DNA of 64,000 nt from Triangularia verruculosa (Eukaryota; Ascomycota; Sordariomycetes; Sordariales; Podosporaceae): NCBI GenBank assembly GCA_033296885.1, contig MU863942.1, forward strand, positions 140,426 through 204,425, read 5' to 3'. Under the pieces are notes generated by a model, which saw nothing but the letters and a program-made list of their open reading frames with translations, was not told the DNA's origin and did no database searches. Below, in pieces: positions 11,012 through 22,059 of the stretch (position 1 is the first letter of the stretch; the number at the start of each line of letters is the position of its first letter). The position numbers and the translations under genes are program-made.

Positions 11012-13843
11012 CTACACAATCTTGAGCTCCAACCTTGTGCCACGAAGTCCCTTGCTTTCTGCCTTGACAGTGATTGTCTCCCCTGTCGTGTTGACAGCCT
11101 TTATAATGGCAAGTGCCAATCCGCTAAATGCTTTGCGTTCTTTTGACGGAAAAGGGCCAAAGCTGTAAGGATCCCCATTGTCTGTGGCCACAATCTCCGC
11201 TCCTCCTCCTTCGACAGAAAAGACGATGTTGTTCTCTGCTATCGGGACCACCCGAGCATTGGCATCAACCACCTTTGCCGTTATGAAAGCCAGATCCAGG
11301 CCATCCCCTTTGATCTTTCCCCTGTCCACCTCTAATCTCAGCCCATGTTCATTGCCAACCGTGACCACCGTTTCGTTGGCCCACTCCTTCCCGTCTTTCC
11401 ACGTCAGGACCCTAAGCTCTCCTGGAGAGTAGAGCACATCGTCGTATCGGAACCGGTATTCCCCTTCCTGCTTTCTCTTCCTCCCGTGGTCCCTCCCATT
11501 CACAAATAGCTGCGCTTCATCAGCCGCGCTGAAAATATGTACAGGCGTCACTTGGCCCTCTCTTTCGCTTCCCCACGACCAATGCGGCAAAATATGCGCC
11601 GTCCTGACCTCGGGTCTCCAGCGCGACTGGTACAACCAGAACCTGTCTTTTTTGAAACCTGCAAGATCTACAATTCCAAAGTACAAGGATCGTGCGCTAT
11701 AATAGGGGGTAGGCTCACCCAGATAATCGAACCCGCTCCACACAAACTCGCCTGCAACGTAGGGAAAGGCTTCATCCTGTTTGGCAAAAACCTTGTCGGG
11801 CGACGCGCCGAAGGGGGTGGTGTAGAGCGAGTAGTCCGAGATGGCTCTCAAGCTGGCATTTCCTCCACCATCGGGTCTGGTGTCCAGGACTGGAGCCGAG
11901 ATCTCCCTCGTCAGCGGGAAGAAGTATGATCCGCGTGTTGAAAGGGACGCGGAAGTTTCCGAGGAGAGAATCAGCTTGTCTGGATAGACGCGGTGGAAGT
12001 CCCCGTACGAGGGCTTGGTCGTGATTCCCTGTAGCCCTTCGTATGCTGGTGTGTCTCGGATACCCTCGCCTTGGTAGTTCAGATTGATCATGTCAAGGGA
12101 GCCGGCAAACGGCACGTCGGGGCGTGCAGCGTTTTTGGAAGCCGTGCAGGGTCGGCTGCCGAGATCGTCTTCCTCCCGCACAATGGAACACAGCCATCTG
12201 GCTGTCGCGGCCCCTGAGGTACCAGTCGTCTGCTCAGACACCTCGTTCCCGACACTAAAGGCTATGACGGAAGGGTGGTTGCGATCGCGTCGTAACATGG
12301 CTCGAGTGTCAGCTTCGGCTCATTCTTTGAACAGAAGATGATAGTCGTTTGGAGTCTTTTCATATCCCTAGCTGTCCAACGACTCGTCAATCACAAGAAA
12401 GCCCATCCTGTCCGCAAGCTGAAGAAACTCAGTCGCTGGGATGTTATGAGCACAGCGAATGGCATTGGCTCCCAATTCCCGCAGGATTTCCAACTTGCGC
12501 TCAGCTGCACGGTGGTTGAAGGCTACGCCCAGAGCCCCAAGGTCGTGATGTTCATTCACACCCTGTATCCTGATACGTTCTCCGTTTACAAAGAGCCCGT
12601 TATCCGGATCGAATTTAAGGGACCGAATACCGAACTGAGTTTCGTAGGTATCGACCGTTTGGCCATTGATGGAGAGACGGGTGGAAGCGACATAAAGATT
12701 TGGTTGTTGTGTTGGTGGTGGGCCCCAGAGCTTTGGATTGGTGATCACAAGGCTCGTGTTTACAACGGCGGTATTGCCAGTTCTGAGCTTGACAGGAATC
12801 AGGTGACTAGAGAGAACCTTGCCACCCGGCCTTCCCGAAACATCCAGTTCAAAGATTTCCGTCTCAACCGCCACCTCCTCATCTGTTTTGGCTTTGTTCT
12901 TCAGCTGAAGACGAATATCGACAGTGGCAGACTGCTTGCTGATATTTCTTGAAGAGACGTATTGCCCCCATAATGGCACATGTACCTGCTGAACGGTCGT
13001 CAACCAGATGCTTCGGTATAGCCCAGCTCCAGGATACCAGCGTGAAGATTGCACAGGGTTGTCAAGTCGAATGGCGAGTTGATTCAGGTTGCCAGGCCGG
13101 ATATGGGGGGTCAGATCCAATCGGTACGATGTAGAGCCATACGGCCAGCCGCCAATCACGTAGCCGTTCAACCAGACCATCGAATAGGACATGGCGCCAT
13201 CAACATCCAAATATATCGTCTTGTTTCCGTCAATGTCGGCCTGTGGAATGTCCAGCGTCCGACGATACCAGGCCACCCCCTGAATGGGTAACCTGCCCAT
13301 TCCACCCATCACAGGCTTTCCATCTCCGACATAGAAGGGTCCTTTGATGGCCCAATCTTGAGGGACAGTCACTCTCTCCCAGCTGCTGTCATTGAATCCC
13401 AGCTGAACAAAACTAATGTTGTTTCCTGGCGCCGGCTGAGTGGGAATGCTGTAGTGCTTGGAACAGTCGCTTATCAAGTCGTTCGCTGTCGGCAAGATCC
13501 ACGGCTTCAAAACCTGCACCCTATCTCGCGGCGGAGTATCCGAGCGCACATCATAGACCAGGCCATCGCGATTCGCTTCTGATCGAGAGAAGCGCCAGCC
13601 TTGATTTAGGCTAATGCGTCGACGGCTTGCATTTTCGTGAGTAGCTTGCGCGTTGATACCGCCAACCAAAGACCCGAGTAAAACAGAGAATATTATCAAC
13701 AGATGTATACCAACAAGGCTAATGAGCTCGACATGTTGAGGGCGGCGATAGTCCGGGTGACAGTGATAGTGTCGGGAGAGCATCATGTGACTGGCATTTA
13801 TTCTTCTTGTAACGCTTCGAGCTCTCGTCGTGATGCCCGGCAT
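11012..13843 (-). CDS. GH2 beta-galactosidase-like protein interrupted by two in-frame stops (pseudogene or recoded)
   Basis: One continuous minus-strand reading frame of 944 codons, broken only at codon 492 (TAG, 13843-frame, bases 12370-12368) and codon 508 (TGA, 12322-12320). Both fall where GH2 enzymes have Trp: DESLDS-stop-GYEKTPNDYHLLFKE-stop-AEADTRAM. No frameshift separates the halves. The N-terminus has a hydrophobic segment at about residues 44-64 ending in AQ (signal peptide or anchor). The sugar-binding, immunoglobulin-like and TIM-barrel domains follow in order. The acid/base Glu (about 534, VGNEV) and nucleophile Glu (about 629, LSSETS) are intact, and the C-terminal domains are complete. 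Secreted or membrane-tethered hydrolysis of beta-galactosides or related glycans is expected if expressed. It may be a recently inactivated gene, or the stops may be corrected in mRNA (see findings). Gene models may instead force an intron here. Confidence 0.8.
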
Positions 13844-14864
13844 AATGTGGAGGTATGCAAGCCTCTAATTCATCCGTCTTAACCCCATTCATGGATCGAA
13901 CTTTCGCCGATCCAAGGTCCACCCGTTCGGGGCCATATGCAGGCCGAACAGGTTATCTTGGTGGATTCACCCGACCAGTGCAAATAGGCCGAAATATTGC
14001 TGTGCGCTTGCTTAGTATCGACCATTTCGCGGACCACCTCAACGACAGCATCAATACCCAGGCACTTAGCAAACTACATGATACTTACCGTCGTGATGGT
14101 AGCTGCTAGAGAAATATTTCTGCGTTTACTAGATCCACTTGCCGTCTTATTATAGGTTCTCTTCTACCATCACCTTCCATTCAAAGAGAGATGTAGTCAG
14201 AATATTCCCAAGAACTTGCTCAAGCTTCTTGTGGCTTAGCTACAATTGACACTTAATCAGACCTTTAAACCCAGCAAAGGGCGTCATTATGTTGCATTAT
14301 TTGACCAAGATATCTACTATAGCTATTTCAAACGCAAATCAGGCCGCTTTCGTAGATTGAAGCATCTATCACGGGATCTATTTCTGACTCCATCATGTCA
14401 ATTTCCATCTCTTCAACTCTTTGAACTGCTGGTCCGTGTTGAGAGGCATCGTGGCACTGCAGATACCATCACGGCAGTTCCGATTAACGAGCCGTTTTGA
14501 CTGGTGGGTTTGGAGAAGACCCGATTATGGGAAAACTTGTTCCGGCGCCTTTCATTTGCGCACCGCTGGGGGTGCAATCATGGACCAGACAGCCGGAGCT
14601 ATGCCATGCCTTGTCCCATGGCCTACTTGCTTGTGAGTAAAAAGGCTGATCAGAGACAAATAAAAGTACCTAAAGAAGCCTAAGTTGCCGGCACAAGGAT
14701 GTCAGTGTAAAAAGATATCTGGACAGGCATAGAAAGTTATTTTGACAACTCTCCTATAAATCGAGGCACTGTATCTACCATACAGCCAGAAAAATGTGCC
14801 GTTTCCATCTGTATACTTGATCGCAATTCACTATCGCGGGGAAGCTCGAGGTCAGGTACTAGCA
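13844..14864. other. Divergent intergenic region between GH2 and CE15 genes
   Basis: About 1 kb separating two divergently transcribed carbohydrate-active enzyme genes; presumably holds both promoters. A CTGGGG at about 14567 fits the loose CreA consensus, but such matches are common by chance. No coding potential was seen. Confidence 0.45.
14755..14761 (+). promoter_or_regulatory. TATA box of the CE15 esterase gene
   Basis: TATAAAT about 105 bp before the start codon at 14865. Confidence 0.4.
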
Positions 14865-16046
14865 ATGAACCCCAAGTTTCTTCACACCGCCCTTGGCTTG
14901 TTTGCCCTGCTCCTCCCCGAGTCCTCCCTCGCACAAAGCTGCTCGACTATACCGTCGGAATATTCATTCAGTGGAAGTTCTTTACTTCTGCCAGACCCGT
15001 TCACATTCCTCAACGGCACAAAAGTTGTCACCAAGGATGCCTGGGCTTGCCGTCGAGATGAGATTTTGGCCTTATTCCAAGCCTACGAGCTTGGGCCCTT
15101 GCCGCCTGCCGTCGAAACCGTGTCGGCTACCGTGTCATCAAACCGCCTAAACATTGTCGTTTCAGCAAATGGCAAGACTTTATCGTTTGCGCCCTCTATC
15201 AGACTTCCTTCAGGGACTGGGCCGTTTCCTGCCATCATTGCTCTTGGCGGGGCCTCGGTACCTATACCCAGCAATGTTGCCCTGACTATTCTAAACAACG
15301 AGGAGATTGCTGCCACAGACCCCCGAGGGAAGGGGAAATTCTTCGACTTTTTTGGCCGCGATCAGAAAACCGGCGGCTTGCTTGCTTGGGCCTGGGCGGT
15401 TTCGAGAATCATGGACGCACTCGAAAAGCTTGGCCCTGCGGCAACAAAAATCAACCCGGAGCGAGTCGGCGTAACTGGGTGCTCAAGGAACGGTAAAGGA
15501 GCCTTCGTCAGTGGAGCTTTTGATTCCCGGATCAGGTTGACGCTGCCACAGGAGGCGGGATCTGGAGGGATGGGGTGTTGGAGAATTGTGGCGGAGATGA
15601 AAAAGAATGGCACCAAGGTCGAGGATGCGTCCCAGATTGTCAATGGTGACCAGTGGTTTTCGACTGACTTTTCGAAATATGTCAACGACCTGAGCAAGCT
15701 TCCACTTGATCACCATTTTCTTGCTGGACTCGTGGCACCAAGGGGACTTCTGGTGATTGAGAATAGCGGTATCGATTACCTGGGACCTGTGAGCACCTAC
15801 GGGTGTGCAAGCGCAGGACGACTGATATATACAGCGCTTTCTTCTGAACGACACATGGGATTTGCCCAAGCTGCCCATGGGAGCTCACACTGTCAACTAC
15901 CTGCCAGCTTGAGGGCAGACGTAACGACCTACATCGACTGGTGGCTGTTAGACAAAACAACACCGGCAAGCATATTCAAGACTGACAAGACGTACAACTT
16001 TCATCTTGGGAGATGGGTGCATTGGACCGTTCCTAATCTTGTGTAG
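14865..16046 (+). CDS. Glucuronoyl esterase, carbohydrate esterase family 15
   Basis: Single exon, 393 aa. Cleaves ester links between glucuronic acid side chains of xylan and lignin, outside the cell. Signal peptide at residues 1-23 (ends SLAQ). The start ATG at 14865 is chosen because it begins the signal peptide; the frame is open further upstream but without an ATG. The nucleophile Ser lies in GCSRNGKG (Ser 207), the hallmark of CE15. Catalytic Glu about 230 (LTLPQEAGSGG) and His about 342 (SSHCQLP) complete the triad in family order. Length matches single-domain fungal enzymes; there is no CBM1. Its place beside GH2, AA9 and AA3 genes fits a plant cell wall role. Confidence 0.93.
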   Translation: MNPKFLHTALGLFALLLPESSLAQSCSTIPSEYSFSGSSLLLPDPFTFLNGTKVVTKDAWACRRDEILALFQAYELGPLPPAVETVSATVSSNRLNIVVSANGKTLSFAPSIRLPSGTGPFPAIIALGGASVPIPSNVALTILNNEEIAATDPRGKGKFFDFFGRDQKTGGLLAWAWAVSRIMDALEKLGPAATKINPERVGVTGCSRNGKGAFVSGAFDSRIRLTLPQEAGSGGMGCWRIVAEMKKNGTKVEDASQIVNGDQWFSTDFSKYVNDLSKLPLDHHFLAGLVAPRGLLVIENSGIDYLGPVSTYGCASAGRLIYTALSSERHMGFAQAAHGSSHCQLPASLRADVTTYIDWWLLDKTTPASIFKTDKTYNFHLGRWVHWTVPNLV

Positions 16047-16265
16047 GTCAAGACAGTTGATGAAAGGAAGCACGCGTTGGCCCTCTCGGTTTGCAAACAT
16101 ATCTCAATAGCTACCCAAGTAACTTTTGTACCCTGTTGCACGTCCAAGTCCAGTTTAAAGGGTTGAGGCTGGCTCCACGCAACATATTATGTACTATATT
16201 ATTAATCGGTATAAGTTACACATGTATTTCTAAGAGATCATCCTTAATCCACTTTCTGAATCGTG

Positions 16266-18993
16266 TTACAAAAGTGCGAGACCTGCAACGAGAACCAAAC
16301 CAACGATCATCAGATTATGGTCTCTTCTCATTCCCGTAGCAGTTTGCACCGAGGGCCGTGGAACACCAAAAGTAGAAATACCAGTGCTGGTCACCTCGGG
16401 ATCAACAGTGGCGGGAAGCGTCGTAAGTTCTGGCTGCCCCCCTCCTCCTCCGCTCTGTCCAGGCTTCTCTGCCTCTGTTGTTGCGTGCGAAGAAGGCTGA
16501 GTAGCACTTGTTTCATCCCGATCCTCCCCGGCGGGTATCGTCTGAACACCACCGGCTGGAGGTGGGCTGGCTGTGGCTGGAGAGTTGGATGTAGCGTCAG
16601 ACGTAATGGTCGGAGTGGAGACAGAAACTACGCTCAGGCCAGTGTTTGATGGCGCTATAGTTGAACCTCCTGCAAGAGGACATTTTCCTGGGCATGAAGT
16701 GAATGTGACGAGTGTTGTAACTGTCGTTACAGTTGGGACGACTGTCGATACGCAAGTGGTAGTGCCATTTGTCGTGTAGGTTATGGTGGTTGGGCAGTAG
16801 GTTGTGAAGGACGTAACACTGTTGAAAGGCAGGGTCAGCTGGTATTCCCGAAAAGAGCAAAGACGGGAAGAGGTATTACATTGAGGTCACTATCACGGGT
16901 CCATCTGTAGAGGAGAGGGTAGATGTAACCGACGGGTTCATGGTCGATGAGGTAGAGATGACCGTGGTGGAGGACGAGATTTCTGTTGAAGTTGGAGTGC
17001 TAGAGGTCGACTGGACTGTTGTCGAGGTAGACACCGAAGTCGGCAGAGGCACATAGACGCCGGCTAACTGCACCTCAAAGACACATTCGGTTGCCGAATC
17101 GGAATTGAGAATGGCGAGCTCTAGCAGCTGATTGAGGGGTGCCGTATACTTGAGCTGACCGCTAGCTGACGAAATTGACGTGTTGTTGCCAACAACGGTG
17201 CCGGTTGCAACATTGAGCAAGACGGCGTCGATGGTGCAAGACAGAGACTGGACATCAATCGTGATGTCCTCGCCAGCGTTGGCGTTGTAGTTGTAGTACG
17301 CGGCGGGAATGACAGTATTGATGAGGCCAGCAATGCGAAGTCCTTTTCGCAAGTGTGTGACACTGCTGCCATCGTCGGCAGAAGAGAAGCCACTGGATTT
17401 CAAAAGCTCGACAAACGCTTGCTGAGCTTCTGGGGAGTCGATGGTGGCGTAGGAGCCGCCCGTCTTGAGAACAGCGGCCAGCATCTCTGATGTCTGTGCC
17501 TGGCGACGTGCAAGCGTGCCATCGCGCTTCACTTTGGGATTAGTCACGGGAATAGCCACTGGCCAAAGAAAGCCGAAAGAGACCTTGATCCCCAGCAAGT
17601 ATGCTCTGGCCAGCTGCGCTAGTCTGTCTCCGTAATATGGGTCGTCTCCATCCGTGAGAACGATGATGCCGGACCGACCCCGGGTATCGTAGCGGTCGTC
17701 GCCCGTGATCTCGTCAATAGCCAGACGAATACCCGCGGCGATGTTGGTACCACCAGAGGAATCGATTCCACTGAAGTGGGCATTGGCAGGATCTCCAAGG
17801 GGGTAGACAATTCTAGCTTGTTCATCGAAGTCGACAACAGTGACAAGATCGGGTTTGGCGTTGGAGTCGGTCGCTTCGGCCTGGCTGATGAGCTCTTCGT
17901 TGATGGCCCTTGCAGCAGCTATGCGGAGGTTGTTGGGATCGGTCCAGTCGTTAGACCCAGAGCTGTCGACGACTATAGCAACTTTGCGGCCGTTGCATTC
18001 CTTCTCTGGGTCATCGCGGGTCAGGGCGCACACAATACGAGCGCCCTTCTCTTCTCCATGAATCTCGACAAGGCGGTTTCGAAAGTGCCGCCATTGACGC
18101 TGTGTATCCACAAGGGCCAAACCAACAGCACGTGCAAAATTGTTGTTGACAGCCCCGCGGGGTCCTTTTTCAGGCGTTGGGTTGGTTGCAACCCCTGAGT
18201 CAGGGTCAATATCGCCGCCGTCCTTGTTCAACGAGTTGTGGGTAATGCGGTTGACACATCCACCCACGCCAGGTGTCTCGTCATCGTGCTCCCAGCAGCC
18301 GGTGGTGAGGTCACGGGGAAAGTTTGGCGGCCCGGAAAAGCGGGTATCGAAGAAGGGAGCGGGAGAAGAGTTTCCCAGTCCGGGCGGGTTGACAACAGAC
18401 ACTGGTTGCGAGTCGTTGGCAACATCGGCCCAGTTGCTGTGGGAATAAAAGTCCTGGATACCATGCAATGCGCGTCCAAAGCCGAGGATAGCGCTGCATT
18501 TGGCATTGCTGGCTTGGTTGCTCCTGAAGTAGATGCAGCCCGCAAGTGGAATCTTGGCCTCATCCGGCTTAATATAGCCCTCGCTGTCCAATATCTGACC
18601 GGCAGCCGTGATGCCCTGGCTGAGTCGCTCCTTGATGTGGGTCACACACTCGAGAAGAACAGCACTGGCCGAAGCACGGCTTTGCGGATATCCGGGTGTG
18701 TTGAAGAAGTCAGCACCATCGCAATGGGCTTCATGGCCTTCGAGGCTAGTACCCCACGCTGAGGGGTCGTCTGGGTTTCCAACAGCTCCGAACTTGCCAA
18801 TGCCACCTGCCAACTGGTCTATCGAATCGTCCGAGAAACAATTCCCAGAGACGACATCATTTCGGCAGGCTAATGCAGCTCTTGTGATCCTTTCGTGCTC
18901 GCGATTGTTGTCATAGGTTCCCGTTGATGTACCAAAGCTGAGCGAGAGAGTGGGGAGAGTCGAAAGAAGCGCAACAAGAGTTATCCGCGCCAT
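16266..18993 (-). CDS. Secreted, probably GPI-anchored VWA-domain protein with zinc-phospholipase-C-like N-terminus
   Basis: Two exons, 18993-16880 and 16818-16266, intron 61 bp; 888 aa. The long frame ends in a stop at 16876, but a good donor (GTAATA) six bases earlier and a branch-acceptor pair join a second frame that supplies the missing tail, so the second exon is included. Signal peptide at 1-20. Residues about 25-330 look like a zinc-dependent phospholipase C/HET-C-like helical domain with HGIQDFYSHSNW at 177-188. A von Willebrand A domain starts near 337 with MIDAS motif DSSGS, then GTNIAAG and LTDGDD. A Ser/Thr-rich region from about 665 contains CxxxxTYxTNGTTTC-type repeats, and the last about 20 residues are hydrophobic, as in GPI signals. 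Likely cell-surface; function unknown. Confidence 0.8.
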
Positions 18994-20573
18994 CTTTGCA
19001 GATCACAGCGAAGAGAAAGCCGATAATCCGTCGACGAAAGAATCGTAGCCAGATGCCCCATTTTGTGTATTCTGACCTCTGTTGTCGTTTACTCCTGGAT
19101 GAACAGGGGGTGAGTGCGGCTCAGCAGCTCAGCTCCGAAGGCTAACACCAAACCAAGTCAATAATGTCATGGCGGAAATGACCTAAAGCGCCTTCGTCAC
19201 GGCCATCCTCCTGGACAGCAAATCAGCAAGAATCTATGACTGTCGCGCCTCTGGTCTATTGATCAAGCAAGTCATCTGCTCGTGACAAGAAGCGCCGTGA
19301 CCAGGGTCACGCTGTAAAGCGTGTACGCGCTAGCAGTTGGTGAGAAGGAACAGAATGCGAAGGCTGAGGCACAGTGTTTGCCAAGGGCTTGAATCATGAG
19401 AAAATGTCGCCAGTTCATGAGGTAGGAGTGCGAGATTTCTTTTAGTGTTACTAAGCTAAAGGCCGTTCCAGCGCCCTCAGCATCATCCCCGATGTCATCC
19501 CAGCGTGATTCACGGCTTCATTCTGCGATACATGGAGAGGAAGGCGCTAAAGACCTCTGCTCATCGCCAGACTGTGGATTATATCGTAATGTTTTATGAT
19601 ACCGTAGGTATATTGAAGCTGATTACCTGCGTGTTCACAAGAACCTCGTGGTTTGTCTTGGTAACTCTTACAAGATGATGCTACAGGGTCTCTGGGCGTA
19701 ATTATAAAAAGACATTCATCTACCGTACGGTACGATTCATACCCATAGAAGTCATGAGTCGGGCATAACCTAGAAGGCTGATAGCAAAGTAAGGTACCTA
19801 CCTAACTTGAACCATCAGCCCCACCTCACATCGACTCAAACTGGATGTGCACATTTCAATTCCTGTGAATTCATGGCCACGGGTCAGATAAGTCTGCTTT
19901 GCAACATGAATCACAGACAGTCGTTCGGCTCTACCCGGTCCCGGACTCCAGGGCCGCTCTACCAGCAACTGAGCGGTCAAAAATGATGTCATCTTCGTGA
20001 CGGACGCGCCGAGCGCGTGAAAAACATGGGTTTGATATGGGAATGATCATGTTGGGCATGAACAAATTGACTGAAGACATATCTCAAGGCGGCCCAAGGT
20101 TGGATTCGGATTCTAGATGCGATATTTCCGCTTCGGTTGCACCATGCATGCACCCCACAACCGCTGTTCAAGCCCCGTGATTGCAGTTGCAGGAAAGTCG
20201 TGGAGCCGGAGGCAAATGCCGTCGTCTTGATGTAGATTGATTCAATACCAGGCCGTCTTGTCAGTGGCGCGGCTAGGGTGTAACGTCGATTTAGCCTGTC
20301 GGGACAAGACGGTACGTGCCTACTCGGAGCCTTTCAACGGTCCAACGCGGGCGAGAACCCGGGAATGGAGAGTAGAAAAGGCCTCCGCCAAGTCGATTAG
20401 GTCTTGTTCCCGGATCACGGAAGAAAGCCCAATCTGGGGTAAGCAGGGCATATGGGCATGACCCTGGCCTATAGCAACAGTGTATAAAAGTGAGGTCTGA
20501 TGTCTAATCCGTCTTCAAGTGGTGGCTATCTAGCGCAAAAAACACATCTCTGTCGGCTGCACCATCATTCACT
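18994..20573. other. Intergenic region upstream of the AA9 gene
   Basis: About 1.6 kb without a convincing gene on either strand. It holds the promoter of the minus-strand VWA gene at its left and of the AA9 gene at its right. Short open frames have no motif. Confidence 0.5.
20483..20489 (+). promoter_or_regulatory. TATA box of the AA9 LPMO gene
   Basis: TATAAAA 91 bp upstream of the start codon at 20574, typical of strongly inducible fungal cellulase-type genes. Confidence 0.5.
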
Positions 20574-21466
20574 ATGTTGGCTTCTCTCGCTCTCGTGCTC
20601 AGCACCGCGCTCAGCGCCACCGCCCATTACACTCTTCCCCGTGTCGGCAATGGTGCTGACTGGCAGCACGTTCGCCGTGCCGACAGTATGTCACCCCCTG
20701 ACTCACTCCGTGGCGATAAACGGGGCGAGCGAGCTTGAGTACAAGGGCTCAACTAACGAGGTTCGTGATAGACTGGCAGGACAATGGGTTCGTCGGAAGC
20801 GTGAACTCCCAGCAAATCCGGTGCTTCCAGAACTCGAATGCTGGAGCTTCCCAAACCTACAATGTCAGCGCAGGCTCCCAGCTGACTTATTATGTCAACC
20901 CCAACGCCTATCACCCTGGGTAAGTCCGAGCATCTTGTTTTGTTTGTTGTGAGATAATAGCAGGGCAGCTGACCAACTCGATTGTTAGGCCGATGCAATT
21001 TTACATGGCTCGTGTGCCTGATGGACAGGATGTTACCAGATGGGATGGCTCTGGTTCAGTTTGGTTCAAGATCTATCACGAGCAGCCCACATTTGGCCAA
21101 CAGCTTGGCTGGCCCAGTCTGAGTACGTTTAATCATCAATCTCTTGATTCATGCTGCCTGCAATACTAACTGGATGTTAAAGACAAGGGCTCTTTCCCCG
21201 TCACCATCCCGCGCTGCATTCGCTCTGGCTACTACTTGCTCCGTGCTGAGCATATCGCCCTCCACTCTGCATCGAGCCCAGGAGGCGCCCAGTTCTACAT
21301 CTCCTGCGCACAGATTGGCGTCACTGGTGGCGGCAGCACCGAACCAAGCAACAAGGTCTCGTTCCCCGGTGCCTACTCCGCCAGCGACCCCGGCATCCAG
21401 ATCAACATCAACTGGCCCATTCCTACCTCTTATCGCAACCCTGGTCCCCCGGTTTTCCAGTGCTAA
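20574..21466 (+). CDS. Lytic polysaccharide monooxygenase, AA9 family
   Basis: Copper enzyme that oxidatively cleaves cellulose or related glucans outside the cell. Four exons: 20574-20685, 20772-20919, 20989-21122, 21183-21466 (225 aa; introns 86, 69 and 60 bp). Signal peptide of 17 residues ends ATA, leaving the obligatory N-terminal His (HYTLPRVG) that starts the copper-binding histidine brace. The second brace His is in NAYHPGP, completed by splicing exons 2 and 3. LRAEHIALHSA and QFYISCAQI contain the conserved His and axial Tyr region. There is no CBM1. It is convergent with a cellobiose-dehydrogenase-type flavoprotein gene, a family known to feed electrons to LPMOs. Confidence 0.95.
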
Positions 21467-22059
21467 GCGCTTAAATCTTGACCCTTCACCTCAGTCCGTC
21501 AAGATTCCGTGTTGGTACGGGTAATGGCGTTGAGAAGGGAACTGAAGGCGGTGTCACAGCCCCCTTTTACCCCTGACGCACGGACCAGTGATCTGAACAT
21601 GGCAACAATGATCTCAGCTCAGTATTCCGGAACTATCGGCTTCATGAAGATCACCCAGCTGGTTGAATTGTCCGGCCATGTGGATATTTGATACTTCACC
21701 TGTATATATCACAATTACACTTACGTACATATCTTCCTCGCGCATCTCGTCTCAACAGTGCCTCTTGTCTGGTTGAGGTGGGCTGTCACTTGTCGTTTCT
21801 CTGCCATTGTTTGAACAGAGAGGCAGATAGACACTCCGCAACTAAGAGGCGTTTCGCACATATGTACGTGACGTATAGTAAATAACACTGTAGAATTTGA
21901 ATATTGGCCATGCTTCAGAATGCCTATGTTCGTCTGTTACTTATTTCCATGAAACCAACCGGTCGCCATCCTCCCGTCCATACACAAAATAAAACCCCCA
22001 CGCTCACTGAGCCGCTGGTGAAGGAACTAACCTGCCAGCTTCAGACCCCTTGGTGGAAC
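21467..22059. other. Convergent intergenic region between AA9 and AA3 genes
   Basis: About 590 bp holding the 3' untranslated regions of two convergent genes. No further gene or element seen. Confidence 0.5.

Noticed and set aside
12300..12395. An intron that would remove both stops of the GH2 gene
   Set aside because: Possible GT and AG pairs exist, but the donors are poor and splicing would delete the conserved segment from DESLDS to HLLFKE, which is clearly recognisable in the genomic frame.
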